Origin: Antedon mediterranea
Taxonomy: Eukaryota > Echinodermata > Crinoidea > Comatulida > Antedonidae
Reading direction: 5' to 3'
Length of the DNA: 64,000 bases
Assembly: GCF_964355755.1 (NCBI RefSeq)
Contig: NC_092678.1
Span: forward strand, 4,312,922-4,376,921
Below are positions 20,600 through 31,600 of this stretch, piece by piece (position 1 is the first letter of the stretch; each line of letters opens with the position of its first letter). Both the position numbers and the translations under genes were made by a program. Below the pieces are notes generated by a model. The model saw nothing but the letters and a program-made list of their open reading frames with translations, had not been told where the DNA came from and searched no databases.

Positions 20600-20996
20600 C
20601 AACACATACCCCACAAACCTTAATAAATTGCATACCCTCCAATAGAAGGCTATCAGAATTATATCTGGCGCGCCTCCGCTTTCCCATTCCTCTCATTTAT
20701 TTTCAAATCTTAATCTCATCAAACTTAATGATGATATCAATTTAATTCAACAAACCATTTTTGTCTACTCTGCCTTAAACAACATCCTTCCTTACCATCT
20801 TTATTATCTTTTTACTTCCAATTCCTTCTTTCATTCCCATCACACACGTACTAAAAATAAATTATCTATACCTTCCCATAGAACAAATTCTTTCCAACAT
20901 AACATTCGCTACTCTGGACCCACCCAATGGAACAACCTACCACCCTCCATTTTAAAATCTGCTTCCCCTAAGATACTTATCTCAAAATTTAAATAA
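20600..20996 (+). mobile_element. 5'-truncated LINE (non-LTR retrotransposon), end of ORF2
   Basis: From 20645 to the TAA at 20994-20996 one frame reads like the C-terminus of a LINE reverse-transcriptase polyprotein: KAIRIISGA, LFSNLNLIKLND, YSALNNILPYHL, HHTRTKNKLSIP, RYSGPTQWNNLPPSI, SKFK. An in-frame TAG at 20642-20644 shows decay upstream. The 3' tail reaches a TGAATGAATG run near 21345. The pattern (LP, H..TR, GP.WN.LP) is typical of CR1/L2-type elements. Dead copy. Confidence 0.85.
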
Positions 20997-21286
20997 TACA
21001 CCTTTTCTACTTATTAAATGTTTATTAATCGGTCATGTCTCGATCTGCAGTACCAACAGATTTATTTTTTTTCTGTTATTCATATTTTAGATTATGAAAT
21101 TTATTATTATTTTTATTCAATGCATTTCTTTTCTCTTTTATTTGTTTCAAGGCTCGCCCATCACAAGATGTTTACCAACATCTTCCCGGGCCCTTTGCCT
21201 TCATTTTCTGAAACATATTTTTATAATTCTGTACAATCCTGTTTCTTGTTTTCCTATGTATTCAGATTATGTAAATAAATGTCTAT

Positions 21287-21350
21287 TGAATCATAGAGAT
21301 AATAATAATAATAATATCTCTATGATTGAATGAATGAATGAATGAATGAA
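21287..21350. repeat. Hairpin and microsatellites at the LINE 3' end
   Basis: ATCATAGAGATA and TATCTCTATGAT form arms around (AAT)n, followed by (GAAT)n. The same arm sequence recurs around 60.7 kb. Confidence 0.7.
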
Positions 21351-21734
21351 TGATTTTCGCGTTGCTGTTCTATTGTTAGTCAACTGAAGCTATTGTTAAT
21401 TGAAAGGCTTGTTACATAACCATTACACCAAACTCGCATACACAATGCTTGTAGTGAAATTAGCCTAAATCACAAACAGCATTAAGACACACACAGATAT
21501 ATATATATATATAGGCCTATATCTCTTTTTTTTTTTACCGGAGAAATTTTATGTAGGAGAATTTTACAGTAGGCGGAGGTATTTATTTTGTTTTACTGAT
21601 TTCGCGTCAACAACCCAGTAAGTTTCATTGAAGTAAAACATAAATAGGCCTACCGGAAAACCTCGAAAAGAAGTCCATTTCGAAAGGACCCCGCTTCTTA
21701 ATTTAATGACTAACACTGAAGATTAGTGCTACCA

Positions 21735-21820
21735 AAAAACAATTATTTTACTTTCTCGTTTTGATTTAGGCCTAGATTTAATTATTTGTATCTCCATTGA
21801 GATCTAGCCACTGATATCTA
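21735..21820. mobile_element. Fragment of the repeat seen at 26.2-26.35 kb (Penelope-like)
   Basis: TTACTTTCTCGTTTTGATTTAG and GTATCTCCATTGAGATC match the reverse complement of 26220-26300. The ribozyme-like portion is missing here. Confidence 0.55.
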
Positions 21821-22592
21821 CTGCATTATTTGTTTTTGATTTAGTTTATTTCTTAAGAAATAAATTTATACTTTATGATGAGTTCGTGTTATACATTTCT
21901 TTTGTGATTTCCGATATTATACACAATAGTTTACTGTACTTATGTTACATTGATTTATACCTATTGAAAATACATTTTGCCTATATTTAATTTGTGCTGT
22001 TGTTGTAGTAGTAGCCGTGTTCGTGCAAACAATCAGATAACAATAATAATAATCATAGCAGGATGGAACCAATGCTCAATAATGACAGTTAAAAATCTTT
22101 TCCGATAAGTTCCTAGTAATATGCGCTTTATCCGATTATTGTTCTTTGTGTTCATAAGAAGATAGTAAACGATAAAGGAAATGATTAACTCAAACTCGAT
22201 GGGAGTGCAAATCGATTGAATCAATAGCTCCAAAAACTGTGATGTATTTAATATGCAAAACTATACTTATTTTCTTTCATCAACATTTAGACGAAAAGCA
22301 CATTTAAAACATTAACATAAGATTAATATTAAAGTATAATTAAATTTCCGATCGTAGCAAACTTAGGCAACTCATAAAAATTAATAACGAGGTAACAAGA
22401 TGTATTAATCACTGGACTAATTTATAGAAATAAATAAATAAATAAGGATGTACCTAGATAGTTTATTTATACAAAACCTGACAATACGAGTTTCAAACCT
22501 CATTTAGATTTCACTAGAAATAGTCATTTAAAACATTTTAACCACTGTTCACATTGTGCGCTTTAAGTTTGTTTTCTTTTGAAGCATACTCG
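21821..22592. other. Intergenic, upstream flank of the lectin gene
   Basis: AT-rich, with small microsatellites (ATA)n near 22041 and (AAAT)n near 22430. No gene and no TATA box obvious at the expected distance. Confidence 0.35.
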
Positions 22593-24177
22593 ATGATCAT
22601 GTTTTATCTCATCTGTTTGTTGTTTTTCACGTCTCAACTGAATATTATTGAAGGAGCGAATAATGGTAAGAATTAACTTTTGTTTGTTTCTTCCGAATTG
22701 TTCTGAAGTTCCGATTATCGCCCAATCTACCACATATACAATGTACAGTGAATACACCGTGTTAATTCGAATACATTTTCTTACAACAGAATGTACATAT
22801 TTCCAGTACAACTCATCAATGTACAGGGTAAATAGTTTAACCAACACGTCAACAGAGACATGGCAGGATCTCAAAGACATCTGCAAGGCATCTGGTGGTT
22901 ATCTCATGTGCATTACCACGTCTGGGGAGTTGCAGTTTGTTCTGGATCGTCTTAATATGAGTTGTAGCGGCCATAGGTTCGGAATTGGACTATCACGTCA
23001 ACCTGATTTGGAAATTAACGTTGATGCTAACTGGAAATGTGAGGGAGATGGTACTACACTGGACACCAAGCTGACACCATGGGCAGATAATGATGACAAA
23101 GTACCTATTGGCACTTTTGCTGGGACGAGAATCATGACGAATGCGGAAAATCTGAGAGATATAAACACCCGGATTGAATTTGCTAAACGGAACGATGGAT
23201 ACATTTGTGAATATGGTATGTTGATATTTTCTTGATGCTTCATTATTTTAGTTATCTTTTAAGGATATTTCAAGATTGTTTTGCCGATAAGTATAGGCCT
23301 AGTTCGTTTTTAGTGATATTTTATTAAAGAAAATACGCAATACGTGATAATGGTCTTGTAGCTGACCAAACATAGTCGACAGTACAGTGTCGACAAAACG
23401 ACAATTACAATCCTGTTGGTGCAGTACCCGCTGCTTACTTGGGCTTGAATCTAACCACTAGCCATCAGCGCAAAGCTCGGTGGTCTAGAGATATGAACGC
23501 CAGGCTAGTGATCTGGAGGTCATGGGTTCGAGTCCCACCGGAGAACTACTTTTTCTCAAATGTACTTTAGTATAAAGTACAAATTACGTCAGAGTAGGGC
23601 AAAACATCTAATTAGAAACATTTTATTTTTTTTTAAATCCGCGGAGATTCGAACCAGCTAGTAGGCCTAGAGCTGCGAGAATCATTGTCTCGATGCTTCA
23701 TTTAAGTTCTTTTTAGTGATAAGGGCCTATTAACAAAGAAAATACTCAATTTGTGATAATGTTGGATCTGACCAATTCAAACATAGTCGACACACTGTCG
23801 ACTTAAGGTATATAACAAATTCAAGAAATAAGTGCATTAGATTTGGATATTAAACAAGTCCATGTTGCGTAATTGTTGGTGTAGTGGTGGATAAGACTAC
23901 TACTGATAGAGATGGCCATTTGCCGCATGATTCTTTATTTTAATTCATATTTATAATAGGCCTACCTATTGTTTTTTTAGATACAGTCCTTTTTCAAACT
24001 GTGACGTTGTCTGGTGGTGTGAATGATTGGAAGATGTCTCCTATACGATGTGCCCAGCAGTGCCGAAGGAGGTATGATTGTCAGGGATTTCACGTGGATG
24101 CTGCAGGTTGTCAGCTCAGATATAAACCGAACAATGATGAAACAAATCATTATAACAAAATTATCTATCACCTGTAA
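22593..24177 (+). CDS. Secreted C-type-lectin-like plus PAN/apple protein
   Basis: Three exons, 22593-22665, 22790-23215 and 23981-24177, join to 231 residues, with both introns in phase 1. Residues 1-21 are a signal peptide (MIMFYLICLLFF). Residues 26-166 are a C-type-lectin-like fold with the cysteine/tryptophan pattern: ECTYFQYN, TWQDLKDICKASGGYLMCI, ANWKCEGDG, and the closing GYICEYG. No EPN or WND calcium site is visible in the usual place, so sugar binding by the classical route is doubtful. Residues 167-230 form a PAN/apple-like module with four cysteines (RCAQQC, YDCQGF, GCQL). Domain-per-exon structure in phase 1 fits exon shuffling. Likely extracellular recognition or adhesion. AATAAA near 24452 is a possible poly(A) signal. 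Confidence 0.88.
23474..23545 (+). pseudogene. tRNA-Thr(AGT)-derived relic
   Basis: Seventy-two bases fit canonical tRNA numbering: T8, box A TGGTCTAGAG, G26, anticodon stem CCAGG/TCTGG, loop CTAGTGA (T33, anticodon AGT, G37), and box B GGTTCGAGTCC. The acceptor stem has three mismatches and the D stem one, so it is not a working tRNA. It is a pseudogene or the head of a SINE. Confidence 0.8.
23646..23655 (-). repeat. Second tRNA box B, opposite strand
   Basis: GATTCGAACC is the reverse complement of the consensus box B GGTTCGAATC. Upstream on the minus strand no full tRNA fold is seen. It lies about 100 bp from the tRNA-Thr relic and faces it. Confidence 0.5.
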
Positions 24178-25606
24178 ACATTTGTATTTTAAATATACTG
24201 GTATTTAACCAGAACAAGTGTATACACTAGGCCTATTGTAAGACGGGTAATTATGTCTATCTAAACAAGAAATATTTCTCGCTTATTGAAAAATATTTTT
24301 TATTTCAAATGTTTTCAAATGTATCATTTTATTGTCACATAGGCCTAATAGTTATTTTACCTGAAAAAATGTAGGAAATTTAAAGCAACAAATACTTAAA
24401 TTGTCTGTCAGACAATGGTTTTTGGGGTTTCTTTTCTATTTTTATTATGTGAATAAATATTATTTTTTTGTTACAGAAGTGAATACTCAACTTTCTGTTA
24501 ATTTTATTGCTAAGGTACGTCAAGTCTGGGGGTCACTTCATCACCCTAGATATTTCAAGTGTGAAGTATCCTATTACAAACACAAACTTTAATGGACTTT
24601 CGATAAAAATTCAATGAATAGGCTATCTGACAGTGAATTACAGTCAAAAGTCAGTATTACAGTCAAATGGGAGTCATAAATACCAGAAATGCTTTGTTGG
24701 GATTTGTAATTTTAGCATGACATGTCCTAATCCTCTTTTCCCAGACGTTTTGGGTCTAGCAGCTGGAAATCTATAAATTATAGTGGAGTTTCCATTTTCG
24801 CAAAGTCGTCCTTAGAACTATAACTGCTGCTTGCTTTAGCTTCTGATTGAGTAGTCCTAATGGGACGTAGCGGGATAGAGCAGAAGCGTAAAAAAAAATC
24901 TAGAATTCCGAACAAAATATCACGAATGGGGTGGGGGGGGGGGGGGGGGGAGAGAATAATGGAGGATATGAACCTGTGATTGGTGGGATATGGCGGATAT
25001 GGGGTTAAGGTTCATTCTTATTACAAATCATCACCGCGACACGAGGCTAGGCTGTGTTGACAAAGCACGTTAAAAAATCAACTTATAGTATGCGCCGTCT
25101 ATAATTGTTCTGCTGCGCGTAGAAAAAATTAGGCCCCTTGTTATAAAATAAAAAAGTAGGTGTGCTATAAAACAAATAATGCATGTTTTATATTCATGTA
25201 ATTGATCAAATAATTTAGTTCGATAAAAGATAAACTGTTCTATTTTCACCTCATTACATTATTTGTACCATTGTATTCATAAACAATCTGTTTTTGTATA
25301 TTTATTAATATCGCAAAATATGAATATGTGAACAGATTTAATAAATACTCATATAGCGCCCTCACCCTTAGTAATGAGGTTGTTGTTGACGATACGTCTC
25401 CGAGTCCGAATTGTTGTGTTTTTGTGAGCTCTCTGATCGTCGCGCTGCAGGTCTAGGCCTAGACTAGTAGGCCTCTTTAGTATAGTACATTTCAATTCAT
25501 TTTAGGGCTACATTACGTATGACAACAAAGCACAGCTTATGTCAAAATGAATATTAAGCACAATGTTGAAAAATGCTGCCTAGAACTGTCATAGAGAGAT
25601 GATTGC
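24178..25606. other. Intergenic between lectin and C12orf56 genes
   Basis: No gene seen. A poly-G run of about 18 lies at 24934-24951. GC content rises near 25400-25470 (CGATACGTCTCCGAGTCCG, GATCGTCGCGCTGCAG), suggesting the TATA-less promoter of the next gene. Confidence 0.45.
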
Positions 25607-28600
25607 ATGGCGCGAAATGGGCTAGCCTCTGTGTCGAAACGCAACCTGAAGCTTGAGAATTTCCTGAAGGTGAACTTAGCCCAGGATGTCTTTGACCGCG
25701 TACAGGCCTACGAAGCCTGTATTGTAAACTCCGCAAAAGAAAAAAAGGCTTTTAAATTTAAATATGCAGTTCTTGGGGATGAACGCCTGTATATTACAGA
25801 AAATCCACCAAAAGTTATTAAAGAAGAAGAAAGCTTACACCTTCAAGATGTAATTGCCATAACATTGGTAAGAAAGTAAATTGTTTGTTTTTGTTTGTTT
25901 GTACAGTAACTGTACTGCTGTAGTCTGTAGGCCTAGTTGATGTGTGAACAACAATATTATGCCTAATAATAAAATGTGGTTTGTAGTTTGGATATGTTAG
26001 GCCTAGTTAGTTAGTAGGCGTTTTTGCTATCTAATCTAAAGTTGATTGCAAGTTGAAGAATTTATTTTTGAAAAATTACTAAATAAATTAAGCACTCAAT
26101 TAACAATCGCTATATTATTTCTTTTTTGATAATAATGTTTCTCTTATTGGTATTAATAAATTAAATAAAATAATATGTATAATATATAAATCCAAAGGCA
26201 AATTACTGAAAAAAATGACAATTCTGTGGGTATCAGGGGCTGGATCTCAATGGAGATACAAAAAAAAAAGCGAAAAGCTAAATCAAAACGATAAAGTAAA
26301 CAGCCAGAAAAGTTAGCAGAGCTTTCGGGCAACACTAGCCCTTCATCAGTGCAATATATATATATATATATATATAAATCAAAATAAAAAACCTGTTTGG
26401 AAAAACAGTGACATTTTGCACCTCCCCACAGCAAATTCAAAACTACAGTAAAGTATCAACTGAATTTTGTCTAAAGCTATTAATTGTTTTGATGAATGTT
26501 GGTTAGCTTTTCACTATATTGCTTCTCAGGGTCAACAAGTTTAACCTCCAATGTGAACAATTGATGATTCTTGTTGCTATTGATATTTTTATGATGTAGT
26601 TGGCCTTTAATTAATTGATTTTCTCCTAGTAGTATGCTACCGCGCCTAAAAATTTATAGTATTTTTGTTTTACAATAATCACCATGGTAGTGCCAGTAGA
26701 CTGAATGAATGCCTTTATGTAACTGTCACTAAATATAATTACAAGGTTAAGTATAGTCTTTTGATTAGCTCCATAGATGCGTATAAAACAACCTTTCTAG
26801 AGTTTTGTCAATGGGATTAAAATTTGATACGTTTCAGTGCAAACTAATACAGATGTTGTCAATTTGTAATACAGTAGATTACAACACACATTGTTACAAG
26901 TTAATAAATTAAAGTAACTACTAGTGTAAAAAAATAGCAGGTTGTTGTTGGTCTCTATGGTGATAGCAAACGAGATTAGTAACTATTTCTGCCATTCAAA
27001 TCATTCTTTTTAGTAGTTTGCTATAAAGCTTGGTTCCCACTAGAGACGCAACGCAAGGACGTAGACGCAAGAGAGTTAACCAATGACAAGCGACAGTTCG
27101 AATAATCCATCGCTTGTGATTGGTCAAATCACTTAGGTTGCGTTACGTCCTTGTCTTGTGTCTCAAGTGGGAACCAAGCATAATGGCTCAAAGTGGGTGT
27201 GTTTGCTATTTGATACTACATTTACTCAGTTATTATTAATAATATACTAGAAATTGCAAAATATAATTATAATAACTGGAGTTCTCACTAGAAGTTAAAG
27301 CTTGTCTCTTAAAGATCCCAATTACGGACTCAACAGTATAGCAAAAGTATGAATAAAATTTACAATCTAAAAAAAAGTGCAAGATACTCATTTATTTAAA
27401 ATATTTGAGCTAAAGCACTGTGGAGCAAACTATAGTTTGCACTTTTATTCAATTGGTACACAATCTTTCACTTTTTAAAAATATTTAGGTAAATGATTTT
27501 CCAGACTTCTTGAGCGGTGAGGAGCGTGAAAATGCCCAGCACATTTTGATAAAACATTTGCAGGAAAAGTCTATTCCTAAGACACGAAAGAAAAATGTAA
27601 AGAAAGACTCAAACCAGGAAAAGCAAAACGGTAGAAACACACCAGAACTTTGCGTTTCCGATCCTTCTGGGAAAAAATTCCACAGAGATGAATCGGATGT
27701 TGAAGAAGAAGAGAAGAATGGTAGTGGCTTACATCTTAACAGAAGTTTTGATGAATCCGCCCTCTACATGTTAAAACTGGAGGATGAAGTTTCATCCGAA
27801 GGGGAAGATCAATTATCAGTATCACTACCAACCTCCTCATTTAAGACACTCTCAAGTGACCAAAAGTCTGGAAAAGATGAATCAACTTTAAAGTCATCAA
27901 AGCTAACTAAATCATTGGTAGAAAGTGTTGGAACATGTCGTCCTTTACCTCAAAGACCTTTACATAACAAAGACTCAGCCCCACGTCTAGATGTTTCCAG
28001 CACATTTTCAACAGACATTGCTTCAACTTTGGTTAATAGAGACAAAAATTCCAATAAAAAATTACAAATGCGCAACCTTCCCTCACCAGACAGTCCTAAC
28101 AACAAGAAAAAATCAATGCCTTTCAAATTCAATTTGGATGCATCACAATCTAAAGAAACTCTAACAAAGAAAAATTGTGATGGTAATACTAAAAGCCGAC
28201 AGAAAAAAGTGGTACCAAAACAGAGAAGCTTAGATATTGAGATAAGCACTAATGATTCATCTGTGACAACAGAAGAGTTGGAAGATACGACGTTTGTGAA
28301 AGAAGAAGTTGAGACACATCTCTACATTTTGTCACCGTCTTCTACATTTCTCATGCAGTTTCAAAGTACATGGAACAATTACATTATTGTAAGTTTTTTT
28401 TTCTTATTTTTTGGTGTTCAACACGTGACCATAATATTCTAGTATAAGTCAGTCATTCATCATACATAAAATTACAAATACGGTACTTTTTATTTTCAAG
28501 CTAAAAGTATCAAATTCTCAAAATACAGTAAAGTCCTTGATAACCAGAGTAAAGCATTATTTAATTAAATTGTTTAATATATTACAGTTTACGCTATAAT

Positions 28601-31600
28601 GTATTCTATTGTGCTGGTGTGAACCAATGAAAAATCAAGATATTCTCCTCTTTTATGCTGTAATTTATTTATTTGTTCCAACAATAATTTACGAAGGTGG
28701 TCCATCCAGCCGAAGCTGATCATTAGGGACTCTCACAAAAATACAATATGACTATAAACATGCAAAAATTAATATACAGTAAGATATAAAATAAAATAAA
28801 CAATCAAAAAATAGAATCCTTTACAAAAGTCTGCACAATATTTTATCTATTTAAATTATTACAGTACAATACAACTAAAGATATTACACGCTAATAAATG
28901 AACAATTTACTGTACAGCTGAAATGATTGAAAATGATATCATTAAGCTTACTCGGAATAACATCCACTGTTTAGACAACATTCAAGCGTACTACTAGTAA
29001 TACATCATCATTATTACAATAAGGCTGTAAAGAATGAATGTACGATGGCCATCACATTTTGTGTTTCCTTACATCAAGTGTATATTTCCCCAGCCCATAT
29101 AGCTAGTTTTAAATCAGTATGTTGCAATATCATTCTTTAGGTTCAGGTAAGTCTACTCTCATCACTAGCGTACATAAAGATTAACCCTGTAACCACAGTC
29201 TTGACTGATTTCGGTCATGTATTGCTCATTCAAATTTTATAATTATTAAAATTTTTCCAAATTTGATTTCTTTAGCGATCAACAAGAATGTTGGAAAATG
29301 CGGAGTCCGCTGGAAATTCTCTGAAAAAGCCATCAGGTTCTACCAGGTACAGTATATCATAGAGTACTATGTATAAACACAACGAATGTACATTGTGATA
29401 GCTTCTGCATCCACCACCCTACTGTCACAATTTCCATAATTGTCACAATTTTAATCTATCCTAATTTATAATATATTTATGACTCAAATTGGTTTATAAT
29501 GTTATCTGTTTCTTTTGTGTCATCACCTGCCATTTAATACAATATTAATCATTTTTCAAAAGAGTACGTGATACTACTGTAAGTAATAACTTATAAAAGA
29601 TATTTGTGTTATTAATGGATACTACTGTAGTAATCTGATTTCCAAAAGGGAATACAAAGTATGGTTTAGAAAGTTTCAACATTCCAGTTGCTACATCTTC
29701 TGGAGTAAAGTTGACGCAAATAGAAAACATAATCAAGTTTATAAAAAGGTTTAAAGCTAAGTCCAAATATGGTAGTGATATTCCCAAATATGGTAGTGAT
29801 ATGACATCATCATGTCCATATATGGGCACATTACATTTTTGGTCACAAAAAGTTTGATAGTGTATACAGAGTTTAACAAAAATTTGATGAATTCATCGTC
29901 CCAAGATACTGTAACCATCCAGGCATTTTACTTCTTTTCAGGTAATGTCATGGTAGCTACTGTATATAAAGATAACATGAAAGAATATACAGTTATTATT
30001 ATATATTAATAAAGGTTATTATGGTAATATAAATAATAAAATGAGTTTAATTCATTCAATAGACATGGCCATGTGGTTTTAATACACTTTTTTGATATTA
30101 TAGTTATTGAATATAATGAATAAATATTGAACAATAAATTAAGTATGGTACGGTACGGTAATCAATAAGAAGACCAATGCCCTCTAGCAAGTTTTGACAT
30201 TTTGTGGTTATTATATAAAATATTAAATTTTGAATATTCTGTTATCTGACATAATTACATTCTGTTCATAAAAGCTTTCCGTAAAGTAGCAAATTTTAAT
30301 ATTCATACAGGGGAATCTATGAATTGAAAAATATATATATTTTTTTAAATGTTCACGTAAAGATTGAATCACTTATCCTTAGTTAGTACTTTTAAATTAA
30401 ATACTTTTAAAAATGAATGAAAAATATTATGTTGTTCATAACAGCCTTTTTTTGTATGAAAATTGAGATTGTTTGCGCAAAGTGTTTGATTACATTATGT
30501 GTTTTTGACCGACGTTTTAAGATTTACCGAAGCCATGGTGATTGAACAACATAGCATGAGAGAGACAAAAGCTTATTTCTTTAGAACATTGTTGAGGAGT
30601 GAATTTGGTAGCTCTTTGGGGAAAACCGTGTTCGAAGCAAATAATGGATGTGAATCAACTCTGTAGGGAAAACAGCACTTTATAATAATATAATATGGAC
30701 AGGTTTTGTTCAGTAATTACAGTACAATCTTCCACTTATCAATCGATCATTTGTCTTTTAACTGTCGTTCGTGAACAAACTGTAGATGTAGAACAACAAG
30801 CTAGTGAAAAAATTAAAATGCATTCTTATAAACAAAAAAAAATAAATTAGACATTTTATAATACTCTACATTTCATTTAATCTTCCACCTCCAAAAATGA
30901 CTAACATTTAGACCTATTCTATCTTTTCTTCATTGTATGTAGTGCCTGGTATGTTTAATCCCCCCCCCCCCCCCCCCACTTTTAAATTAAGTACAGTGTA
31001 ACCTTCTCATGTCTAAAACACAGACTGAAATATCTATATTGCCTCTCATCCAATCATCAATGGTGTTAGCTTATCATTATCATACTTTAAACAAAGTTTA
31101 TCGGGCAGACGGGCTAAATGTAAATAATATTTTGGAAAATCATGAGGACTAAGTTCATGTTTAAGTTACTGTAGCTCTGTAGCATATCATGGTATTTCCT
31201 AATAGAAGTAGATAAAGTTAGCAATACAGTGTAATTAATTTTTTATGTTTGTTAAAGATGTATTGTCCCCCAAAAACATGAAAAATGAAGATTAATTAAA
31301 TTAGACTTTGAATATGTTATTTTGTAGTTTTAATCAAGTTAATCACTTCCATAGAAAAAAAAAGATTTTTTTTCACTTATGAAATGACAAAATAAATGGT
31401 TAAATTCAACCAAAAATCCATTGGCTGGCAGCCAATTTGACCATTTTTTGCTTTAAATTACATTTTTCTCTGGTAAATACATTTTTTTTTCGATACAATT
31501 TTTGGTCAAAGTGGATAACTATTATGTTACATTAAAATGGAATATTCAGCAAAAATTTTTTTAAGAATTATTTTTTTCAAGGGGACAATACATCTTTAAT

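Larger units (their letters stand above)
20168..21582. mobile_element. Composite repeat block bounded by CCTCCGCC and GGCGGAGG
   Basis: The left edge reads ACCTCCGCCAAGGAGGTATA followed by (TTTG)n, then GTTGGATTACTCAAAACGTA. The right edge reads AGGCGGAGGTA in inverse orientation. The LINE fragment lies inside. I recall the left-edge motif as a widespread repeat in marine invertebrate DNA, but cannot name its family. The two edges may be one element interrupted by others, or two copies. Confidence 0.4.
23310..23805. repeat. Duplicated block inside lectin intron 2
   Basis: TTTTAGTGATA, AAAGAAAATAC, GTGATAATG, CTGACCAA and CATAGTCGACA occur in the same order at 23310-23395 and 23710-23795. They flank the tRNA-like relic, so they are either duplicated element ends or a local segmental duplication. 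Confidence 0.7.

Noticed and set aside
23474-23545. Functional tRNA-Thr gene
   Set aside because: Three acceptor-stem mismatches and one in the D stem.
26153-26440. Minus-strand 95-codon frame
   Set aside because: Runs through the Penelope-like relic and its (AT)n tract; no protein features.
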